This document shows, one piece after another, positions 31,673 through 38,466 of a DNA stretch of 46,191 nt. Numbering within the stretch: the stretch's first letter is position 1; every line of letters starts with the position of its first letter. The position numbers were made by a program, and so were the translations under genes. The notes beneath the pieces are model-generated. The model was not told where the DNA came from. It ran no database searches and saw only the letters and a list, made by a program, of their open reading frames with translations. Source of the stretch: Saccharofermentans sp. (GTDB lineage: Bacteria; Bacillota; Clostridia; Saccharofermentanales; Saccharofermentanaceae); the NCBI GenBank assembly GCA_024683485.1, contig JAIKYD010000080.1, positions 1 through 46,191 on the forward strand, written 5' to 3'.

Positions 31673-31702
31673 TTTACGCACATATCCTGACATGTGCGTA
31701 AA
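31673..31702 (-). other. Perfect 11-bp inverted repeat after the YesL-type operon
   Basis: TTTACGCACAT (31673-31683) and ATGTGCGTAAA (31692-31702) enclose an 8-base loop and start 7 bases after the stop of the minus-strand 31709 gene. There is no clear T-run, so it is a 3'-end hairpin or a poor terminator. The rest of the 230-bp gap holds the uxuA promoter; nothing else was recognised. Confidence 0.6.
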
Positions 31703-31708
31703 TTAGTG

Positions 31709-32089
31709 TCAGTCCTCTTCGGGATCTTCCGGAACCGTTTCTTCAACTTCGTCCTTTTTAACTGACCTTGGTTTGAAGAGTCTGAAGAGGAGAGGAATAA
31801 AAACAACGAAACCGAACAGTTTGACCGCTTCTTCAAGAGAAGCAAAATATAACGTACCGAGTTCGTAATGCTCTTCGGTTACGATCGTGTAGTTCGTGCA
31901 GGTCGTGATAACCGCATAGCAAAGCAAACCTAAGATGACTAAAACCGTGGAAATAACAGTTGTCTTAACAGGAATCTTCTCGTATTTTTCAGGGTTAAGT
32001 TTTTTAGCGCTCAGGAAGATACCTGTGAAAATAAGTCCTGCGGCAAGGAGCCCCGAGATTATTTGAATGTAATTAAGATAGTCAGTCAT
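31709..32089 (-). CDS. Small membrane protein coupled to the YesL-type gene
   Basis: A 126-residue protein with three predicted transmembrane segments (about residues 8-27, 42-63 and 85-105) and a charged, glutamate-rich C-terminal tail (about 107-126). No family is recognised. It overlaps the end of the YesL-type gene by 8 bases, so the two are translationally coupled. Both share a regulated promoter with the acetylesterase gene, which suggests a role in oligosaccharide uptake or signalling (inference). Confidence 0.8.
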   Translation of the reverse strand: MTDYLNYIQIISGLLAAGLIFTGIFLSAKKLNPEKYEKIPVKTTVISTVLVILGLLCYAVITTCTNYTIVTEEHYELGTLYFASLEEAVKLFGFVVFIPLLFRLFKPRSVKKDEVEETVPEDPEED

Positions 32090-32810
32090 CAGCGCTTTCC
32101 CCGTCGCTTTCTTCGTTATCAGTATCTTCTACAGAAGTTTCTTCATCAGGATCCGATTCCTCGTTTTTATCCTCAGTGTTTTCTCTGGCATTCTCAACAT
32201 CCATCGCACGTGAGAATGCTTTCTCGGTTATGTATTGACAGAGATATGTTGCGATAGCGGGAGTAACCAGGGCTGCCGGTGGAAAACCGATGCTTATGGC
32301 CAGGGCAAGAATGATTATGAACCAGATCAAGATGAATTTCGGGAAATTCATCATGCAGAGCGTGAGACTGTTCTTTAATGTTCCCAAAATGCTGTTATTG
32401 AACCTTGCCATCAGGGCATATACAAAAGGCAATGAGAATATCAAAGGCAAAAGCGGCAGAAGGGAAACAATCATATACCAGTCGGGAAGTCTTACGTTGC
32501 CCCATCCGAAAAACGCAAAATAGATATTGAATCCTGCAAGGGCGCTGTATATCAGATAGATAAGATGTACGATTATCCCGTTTTTAAGATTACTTTTAAA
32601 CGCGCGTACAAAATCTTTACTTATATTATCGATCCTTTTATGGTATTTACGGTAAACGGTATAATACAAAGCCGTAACGGAAGCTCCTATGGTAACTACG
32701 GGAAGACAGAAGAGCAGAAAAAGGACTGAGATGATAACGACATCTCCGATAACTTTGCTTGCTCTGTACATCCAACTGTTTGTTATGCGGTCTAGAGACT
32801 TTTTTGCCAT
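32082..32810 (-). CDS. yesL: YesL/DUF624-family membrane protein
   Basis: A 242-residue membrane protein with about five hydrophobic segments in residues 20-190. The N-terminus has the family-typical SWMYRASKVIGDVVIISVLFLLFCLPVVTIGASVTALYYTVYRK, a DUF624 signature. The tail (about 200-242) is strongly acidic. YesL-type proteins often accompany LplB/YtcP-type ABC importers for complex plant oligosaccharides; their function is not established. The promoter on this strand is TTGACA (32862-32857), 18 bp, TATACT (32838-32833), directly beside operator site B. Confidence 0.9.
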   Translation of the reverse strand: MAKKSLDRITNSWMYRASKVIGDVVIISVLFLLFCLPVVTIGASVTALYYTVYRKYHKRIDNISKDFVRAFKSNLKNGIIVHLIYLIYSALAGFNIYFAFFGWGNVRLPDWYMIVSLLPLLPLIFSLPFVYALMARFNNSILGTLKNSLTLCMMNFPKFILIWFIIILALAISIGFPPAALVTPAIATYLCQYITEKAFSRAMDVENARENTEDKNEESDPDEETSVEDTDNEESDGESADD

Positions 32811-32832
32811 ATTTTTTATTTCCTTATTTGTC

Positions 32833-32900
32833 AGTATAAAAGTAAAAACGATAAGTTGTCAACTAGTATGGTAGACAAGAAAACCTGCAAGGGATAGAAT
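32833..32900. promoter_or_regulatory. Divergent promoters with shared GntR-type operator (site B)
   Basis: The minus-strand promoter is TTGACA (32862-32857) / TATACT (32838-32833), 18-bp spacer. The plus-strand promoter is TAGACA (32872-32877) / TAGAAT (32895-32900), 17-bp spacer. Operator candidate ACTAGTATGGTAGA (32862-32875) lies between the two -35 boxes and overlaps both. TTGTC (32856-32860) and GACAA (32874-32878) form flanking inverted repeats around it. Confidence 0.78.
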
Positions 32901-32924
32901 ATCCTCAAAGGAAGGTGAATGACA

Positions 32925-34454
32925 ATGGCTGCAACAAAACTTCTCGGTATTTATTCAAACGGTATAGTCCTTCAAAGAAATAAAGAAATAATCATTGAAG
33001 GATCAGAGAATGCAAAGAGCGAAGTGACCGTTACCCTGGCCGGAATAACGGTTGCCGCATCTGTTGAAGGCGGAACTTTCAAAGCTGTTTTTCCGCCGAT
33101 GGATGCCATGTTCGATACTGTTCTTACAGTTGAGGGCTCAGAGGTTATAACGGTTAATGATGTATGCATCGGTGATGTGTTCATGCTGACCGGCCAGTCA
33201 AATATGGAACTACCTGTTATAAGGACTATTGATCTGAATAAAGAAGAGATCGAAGCCGGAGACTATCCTTATGTCAGGCAGTACAGGTTAACTCCGGATC
33301 TTGAGATTCCAGTTAAGGGCGGAGAACCGGTATGCGTGCTTCCTGAAAATGATTGGGTAAGGGCTTCAGGTACCGGCAAGTATGAGATCAGCGCAGTTGG
33401 TTTTTATGCAGCCAGGAGGCTTTTCGAAAAGCTGAATATTCCCATCGGATTGATACTCAGCGCACAGGGCGGTTCGAACATTGAATCCTGGATGTGTGAG
33501 GAGGATCTTTTCGCGACCGGAACAAAAGAGGAAGAGATCGCTCCTTACAGGGGAAAAGGCGCCCTTAAAGAATATGTAAATGAGGGAAACATTAAAGTAG
33601 CCAAATGGCGTGAGAACACCATCGATAAAGATTTTTCAATTGAAGAAGCTTTGGATGAAGGTGTGAATATCAAGCTGCCATGCATCATTGCCGATGACTT
33701 CTGCGGAAGCGTCTGGTTCGTGAAGGAGTTTAACCTTGAAAATGCGGTGGAAGGCAAGTGCCTGCTCAGATTAGGAGATCTTATAGATGCGGATGTAACA
33801 TATGTTAACGGTGTCGAAGTTGGCAGGACCGAGTATCAGTATCCGCCGAGGAAGTATTCTTTTGACGGTTCATTGTTAAAAGCAGGGAAGAACACGGTCA
33901 TGACGAGACTTATCATTGAACAGGGTGCAGGAGGATTCGTTCCCGGACATCCTTATCAGCTTGAGACACCTTCGGGAAACATTGATCTTACAGGTGAATG
34001 GAAGATGGTCATAGAAAAGATGACTGAGAAGCTTGTGCCTAACAAGATGGCTCAGAACATTCCGTCATCTCTTTATTATGCAAGTGTATTGACGCTTAAG
34101 AATATCAAAGTGTCACAGATATGGTGGTATCAGGGAGAATCAAATGCCGATTTCCCTGAAGGCTATGATAAGAAAATGATACTTTTGTTTAAGAAGATGC
34201 GGGAATTGTTCGGCGGGGTTCCTGTCATCATGATCAGGATAGCAGACTATATTAATCCCTTGAGAGACACAAGGATCCCTGAAGGCTGGAAGATGATCCA
34301 GAAACTTCAGGATGATGCTCCGGGTTATATAGAGAATGTTAAAGTCGTCACGGCACCTTGTCCCGATCCGGTATATGAGCTTCATCCCCAGAACAAGAGC
34401 GGAATCGGTGCAGATGTGGCTGCGGCTTCTCTGGATTTCAGCAGGGGAGAATGA
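32925..34454 (+). CDS. SASA-type carbohydrate acetylesterase (sialate O-acetylesterase family)
   Basis: A 509-residue enzyme from ATG 32925; an ATG at 32919 sits only 3 bases after the ribosome site. The SGNH-like motifs are present: the nucleophile serine S92 in LTGQSNMEL, the substrate loop ILSAQGGSNIESWM, IWWYQGESNADFP, and late D481 and H487 in DPVYELHPQNK. An inserted beta domain (about 235-345) interrupts the hydrolase core, as in other SASA proteins. There is no signal peptide, so it acts in the cytoplasm on imported sugars. In a xylan context the likely job is removing acetyl groups from xylo-oligosaccharides. Sialate is unlikely, as no sialic acid genes are present. Confidence 0.9.
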   Translation: MAATKLLGIYSNGIVLQRNKEIIIEGSENAKSEVTVTLAGITVAASVEGGTFKAVFPPMDAMFDTVLTVEGSEVITVNDVCIGDVFMLTGQSNMELPVIRTIDLNKEEIEAGDYPYVRQYRLTPDLEIPVKGGEPVCVLPENDWVRASGTGKYEISAVGFYAARRLFEKLNIPIGLILSAQGGSNIESWMCEEDLFATGTKEEEIAPYRGKGALKEYVNEGNIKVAKWRENTIDKDFSIEEALDEGVNIKLPCIIADDFCGSVWFVKEFNLENAVEGKCLLRLGDLIDADVTYVNGVEVGRTEYQYPPRKYSFDGSLLKAGKNTVMTRLIIEQGAGGFVPGHPYQLETPSGNIDLTGEWKMVIEKMTEKLVPNKMAQNIPSSLYYASVLTLKNIKVSQIWWYQGESNADFPEGYDKKMILLFKKMRELFGGVPVIMIRIADYINPLRDTRIPEGWKMIQKLQDDAPGYIENVKVVTAPCPDPVYELHPQNKSGIGADVAAASLDFSRGE

Positions 34455-34494
34455 CTGGCAGACCGGGCATTATTCGAATTACACAAAAACGCAC

Positions 34495-34541
34495 ACTAGA
34501 ATGGTAGAAATCTATTGACATATCACAAACGTGGTGATAAT
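34495..34541 (+). promoter_or_regulatory. Promoter of the ABC importer operon with operator-like sites (site C)
   Basis: The motif ACTAGAATGGTAGA (34495-34508) matches site B at 13 of 14 positions. It precedes TTGACA (34515-34520) and GATAAT (34536-34541, 15-bp spacer). An inverted repeat TATCAC-N7-GTGATA (34521-34539) fills the spacer and -10, possibly for a second regulator. A further GTATAC core lies at 34568-34573. The leader to the ATG at 34630 is about 80 bases. Confidence 0.65.
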
Positions 34542-34629
34542 CTCATTACAAGTTAACTTCCATGCAAGTATACAAGACGATTGGCGAGTTAGCATTTCAC
34601 TTCATTAAATGATCTAGAGGTTAACCAAA

Positions 34630-35598
34630 ATGGCTAAGAAAGAAGAGGTTTCACAGATCATAGCGTGGTCTCCGAGACAATTAACTACTCGTGAAAGACT
34701 GGCTAAGGATATCAGGATCAACTGGCAGCTTTATGCAATGTTCTTGATCCCCGTTATCTATTACATCATCTTCAGATATATACCTATGTTCGGTAATATC
34801 CTTGCTTTCCGTAAGTACAATGCGGGCGGAAGCATTTTCGGTCAGGGCCCTTTGACATTAAAGTATTTCAAGCAGTTTATTACTGCAAAGCCCTTCTGGC
34901 AGGCTTTCTCCAACACGCTTATACTTAACGGTCTGTATCTTTTGTTCAGATTCCCGTTAACCCTTATCTTCGCGTTACTCTTAAACGAGATCAGAAATCT
35001 TCACTGGAAGAAATTCGTCCAGACCGTTTCTTATCTCCCTCACTTTATCTCAGTAGTTATCGTCTGCGGCATGCTCAAAGAGCTGCTCTCGACACACGGT
35101 CCTATCAATGACCTTATCTTCAAGCTCGGCGGTGAGAAGATAAGCTTCATCTCACTTGCACAGTGGTTCAGGACGATCTTCGTAACATCAGGAATCTGGC
35201 AGAGCTTAGGCTGGGGTACGATACTTTACCTTGCTGCTATGTCCGGTATCAACCCGTCTCTTTATGAGGCTGCAACGGTTGACGGCGCATCTCATTTCCA
35301 GCAGGTAATACATGTTACCATCCCTTGCATCCTTCCCACGATCGCTACTCTTCTCATACTTGATATCGGCGGACTTGTAGGTTCCGGCGGAGCTTTCGAA
35401 AAGGTATACCTCCTCTACAGCCCTATGACATATGAAACCAGTGATATCGTATCCACTTACGTCTTCCGTATGGGTGTCGAATCAGGAAGCATTAACTTCG
35501 CTACAGCGGTAGGTTTGTTCGAAGGCTTGATAAATCTTGTGCTTCTCACTTGCGCCAACTTCGTTTCGCGCAAAGTCGCAAAGACAAGTCTTTGGTAA
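34630..35598 (+). CDS. lplB: ABC sugar importer permease, LplB type
   Basis: A 322-residue inner permease with six membrane segments. The N-terminus contains the LplB-typical LYAMFLIPVIYYIIFRYIPMFGNILAFRKYN. The EAA loop that contacts the ATPase is SLYEAATVDGASHFQQVIHVTIPCILPTI. The next permease starts 12 bases after the stop. In related clusters (aldotetraouronic acid uptake in Paenibacillus, rhamnogalacturonan uptake in Bacillus), LplB, YtcP and a large solute-binding lipoprotein import oligosaccharides using a shared ATPase encoded elsewhere. No ATPase gene lies in this window either. Confidence 0.95.
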   Translation: MAKKEEVSQIIAWSPRQLTTRERLAKDIRINWQLYAMFLIPVIYYIIFRYIPMFGNILAFRKYNAGGSIFGQGPLTLKYFKQFITAKPFWQAFSNTLILNGLYLLFRFPLTLIFALLLNEIRNLHWKKFVQTVSYLPHFISVVIVCGMLKELLSTHGPINDLIFKLGGEKISFISLAQWFRTIFVTSGIWQSLGWGTILYLAAMSGINPSLYEAATVDGASHFQQVIHVTIPCILPTIATLLILDIGGLVGSGGAFEKVYLLYSPMTYETSDIVSTYVFRMGVESGSINFATAVGLFEGLINLVLLTCANFVSRKVAKTSLW

Positions 35599-35610
35599 GG
35601 AGGCAGCAGC

Positions 35611-36564
35611 ATGAGTGTTATTGATAATTCATCAGGTAAGATACACGTTCATAATCCGAAGAACCAGATAAAAGAATCAAAGGGTTACAGGGTATTTACG
35701 GTTGTAAATACGATCATAATGATCTTTATTGCATTTGTAACGCTTTATCCTTTCCTTTATCTCATCTCACAGTCATTCTCATCGGATCAGGCAATTTATG
35801 CAGGACATACGGGACTTATCCCTGAAGGGTTTAATATTGATACCTATATCTACGTTGTCACACGCAACCCGATAGCTCCCTGGCCGAAGGCATTCCCTGA
35901 TCTCAAGATCCCTGAGTTCATCGTTTACTACATGAACACGATCTTCTACACGATCGTAGGAACGGTATTATCCCTCTCCTTTTCTTCAATCCTTGCGTAC
36001 CCTCTGTCAAAGCCCAATCTCAAGGTCAATAAGTTTATGTCACCGTTCATCATCTTCACGATGTATTTCGGCGGCGGTCTCATCGCAAACTACGTTTTGA
36101 TCCTGAGACTCGGTCTCAAGAATTCAATGTGGGGATTCATTCTCCCGATGCTCATCAGCACATATTACGTAATCCTCATGAGATCATTCTTCATGAGCAT
36201 TCCGAAAGATCTTGAAGAAGCAGGAGAGATCGACGGTCTGAACAAGTGGGGTGTTTTCTGGTATATCGCAAGGCCTTTGTCAACACCTATCATAGCAACA
36301 ATGACTCTGTTCTATGCGGTTATGTACTGGAACAACTGGTTCAACGCAAAACTCTATCTCCAGGATAAGGTAAAGTGGCCGGTTGCTTACTTCCTCCAGA
36401 CGATCATCAGAGGTGCGGGTGCTTCGGATCCGGACGCGCAGAACATGACGGCTAACATCAAGTCATGCGCAATGGTTCTCACAGTACTTCCGATCATATG
36501 TGTATATCCGTTTATTCAAAAATATTACGTTCAGGGCATGATGCTCGGAGGCGTAAAAGAGTAA
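35611..36564 (+). CDS. ytcP: ABC sugar importer permease, YtcP type
   Basis: A 317-residue second permease. About six membrane segments follow a short polar N-terminus. Family landmarks are FVTLYPFLYLISQSFSSDQAIYAGHTGLIPEGFN, ILAYPLSK and the EAA loop PKDLEEAGEIDGLNKWGVFWYIARPLSTPIIATM; the end is YVQGMMLGGVKE, the usual YtcP C-terminus. An AAGGAGG ribosome site is present. It pairs with the LplB-type protein to form the channel. Confidence 0.95.
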   Translation: MSVIDNSSGKIHVHNPKNQIKESKGYRVFTVVNTIIMIFIAFVTLYPFLYLISQSFSSDQAIYAGHTGLIPEGFNIDTYIYVVTRNPIAPWPKAFPDLKIPEFIVYYMNTIFYTIVGTVLSLSFSSILAYPLSKPNLKVNKFMSPFIIFTMYFGGGLIANYVLILRLGLKNSMWGFILPMLISTYYVILMRSFFMSIPKDLEEAGEIDGLNKWGVFWYIARPLSTPIIATMTLFYAVMYWNNWFNAKLYLQDKVKWPVAYFLQTIIRGAGASDPDAQNMTANIKSCAMVLTVLPIICVYPFIQKYYVQGMMLGGVKE

Positions 36565-36628
36565 CAGTTTTGTGCTATAGGGGATAACCCACGGCAATAG
36601 AAAAAAGTAAAAAAGAAAGGAAACAGTT

Positions 36629-38368
36629 ATGAAGACAACAAAACTTGCAAAAGTAGCATCTGTCGGTCTTGCAGTTTCAATGCTTTCCAGTTTAGCTGCT
36701 TGCAGCGGTGGCTCCGGCGAGTCTTCTGAGACTACAACGATCCCCAGTCAGATCGAGACAACAGCAGATCAGGGAGATGACCTTGGCTATACATTTGGCT
36801 TAGGTGAGACTTTCCACGCTGATCAGCCTGTAACCTACACCATGTTCTTCAGTGATGCTTCATGGTATCCGTTGGTCGACACTTGGAAGTCGGAGGGTAT
36901 TTTCAAGAAGATCGAGGAAATGACAAACGTTACACTTGACATCAAGTCATATGATAGCGGCGACTACATGCAGAACATCACACTCGACATCAATGCAGGA
37001 AACTCAGCTTACATCATTCCTAAGATCTATGATGATTCCGCATTTGTTGACGGTGGTGCCATCGTTCCTATCTCTGACTATGTTCAGTACATGCCTTACT
37101 ACACAGATTTCTATAATACTTACAATCTCTCTGCTGATATTCAGACGATCACAAGAGCTAACGGTAAGTACTATAAGCTCCCCGGCATGAAGGAATCCAA
37201 CCTCATCAACTATTCTTTCGTTATCAGAAAGGATATCTGGGATGCAGCAGGCGTTGATGTTGTTTCAATTCAGAAGGATTGGACATGGGCTGACCTCCTC
37301 GAGGCTTTGAAGAAGGTTAAGGCTTACATGGTTGAGCAGGGTATGTGTGAAGAGAGTGACTACATCTGGTCTGACCTCTGGTGCGGAAACGAATCAGGTC
37401 AGGGCAGCGGCGGAAACCTCCTGGGCGTTATGGCTTCTACATACGAGTGCAATGCCGGATGGAACATCGGCAATGGTATGAGATTTGATTTCGACCAGAA
37501 CAAGTTCATCTTCTCACCTACGACAGAGAACTTTAAGGCATTCCTTAAGACAGCTAACAGCTTTGTAGAAGCAGGCATCCTTGATCCTGAAACATTCACA
37601 CAGGATGACGCTACAGCTACAGCTCAGTATTACAATGGCAAGACAGCTATCATGTCCATCAACCAGGGTCAGTGGGCTAACTATGAGCAGAACATGACAG
37701 CTCAGCTCGGTGCAGGCAACTACGAAAACTATGTAATCACAATGCCTATCGGTACTACAAGAAACTCCACAGTTGATCCTGCAAGACTTGAGAACGGTGT
37801 TATGATCTCACAGAAGGCTCTTGATGAACTCGGCGAAGATGGTTTCATCGAAATGCTCAGATTCGTTGACTGGCTCTTCTATTCACACGAAGCATATGAT
37901 CTCACAAAGTGGGGTGTTGAAGGCGTTCACTACACAGTAGACGCTGATGGTAATAAGAAGCTTGTTGATGGTTTCTGCTGCTCCGGCTTGGGCTTTGGTA
38001 ATGATGAAGCAGAGTCTATGACAGACATCAGACTTAAGTGGGGTTATGCAGGCGGTAACTTCTGGTACGGCGGTACAGTTGCAGAGATGTCTGACAACCT
38101 TATTCCTCCGGTAGCAGATTATGTTAACCGTGACTACACAGACAGAGATACTCCTCCGCTCGCTCCCGGTGTTGCTCCTACAGCAGACCAGAACGAGGAG
38201 ATCAACCTCATCGCTACACCTCTTATCAGTAACGTAAACTCCTGGACATTGAAGTTCGTTACTGGTCAGGAAAACATCGATGAGCAGTGGGATAATTACG
38301 TTCAGTCCTGCAATGAGCTTAACGTTCAGGGTCTCGTTGACATCTACGGCGAACTCTACAAAGGTTAA
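36629..38368 (+). CDS. lplA: ABC importer solute-binding lipoprotein, LplA type
   Basis: A 579-residue lipoprotein. The signal peptide ends SSLAAC (cysteine near residue 25), followed by a Ser/Thr-rich linker. The long mature domain has family 1-type binding-protein features (FFSDASWYPL, then KKIEEMTNVTLDI, KYYKLPGMKE, and the late FRIVDWLFYSHEAYDL-like segment). Its size is typical of binding proteins for large oligosaccharides. AAAGGA precedes the ATG. Codon choice is unusually uniform (ACA, CTC, AAC, GAC preferred) compared with neighbours, which suggests high expression. The probable ligand, from context, is a glucuronic-acid-bearing xylo-oligosaccharide. Confidence 0.93.
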   Translation: MKTTKLAKVASVGLAVSMLSSLAACSGGSGESSETTTIPSQIETTADQGDDLGYTFGLGETFHADQPVTYTMFFSDASWYPLVDTWKSEGIFKKIEEMTNVTLDIKSYDSGDYMQNITLDINAGNSAYIIPKIYDDSAFVDGGAIVPISDYVQYMPYYTDFYNTYNLSADIQTITRANGKYYKLPGMKESNLINYSFVIRKDIWDAAGVDVVSIQKDWTWADLLEALKKVKAYMVEQGMCEESDYIWSDLWCGNESGQGSGGNLLGVMASTYECNAGWNIGNGMRFDFDQNKFIFSPTTENFKAFLKTANSFVEAGILDPETFTQDDATATAQYYNGKTAIMSINQGQWANYEQNMTAQLGAGNYENYVITMPIGTTRNSTVDPARLENGVMISQKALDELGEDGFIEMLRFVDWLFYSHEAYDLTKWGVEGVHYTVDADGNKKLVDGFCCSGLGFGNDEAESMTDIRLKWGYAGGNFWYGGTVAEMSDNLIPPVADYVNRDYTDRDTPPLAPGVAPTADQNEEINLIATPLISNVNSWTLKFVTGQENIDEQWDNYVQSCNELNVQGLVDIYGELYKG

Positions 38369-38396
38369 TTAATACCTAAACGTTCACTTTAAGCAA

Positions 38397-38441
38397 AACA
38401 AGGGGCATTCCGATGTATAATGCAAAGGAATGCCCTTTGTT
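38397..38441 (+). terminator. Intercistronic hairpin between the binding-protein gene and the GH115 gene
   Basis: A 15-bp stem (one G-U) pairs 38397-38411 with 38427-38441; arms AACAAGGGGCATTCC and GGAATGCCCTTTGTT, 15-base loop. A/T-rich sequence follows. It looks like a partial terminator or an RNA-stabilising 3' hairpin that lets the binding protein be made in excess over the enzyme downstream. Confidence 0.75.
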
Positions 38442-38466
38442 TATAAATAATCCGCGAGGTATGCAT

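Noticed and set aside
38413..38466. Upstream ATG of the GH115 gene
   Set aside because: It lies in the loop of an intercistronic hairpin and lacks a ribosome site; ATG 38467 has GAGG 7 bases upstream.
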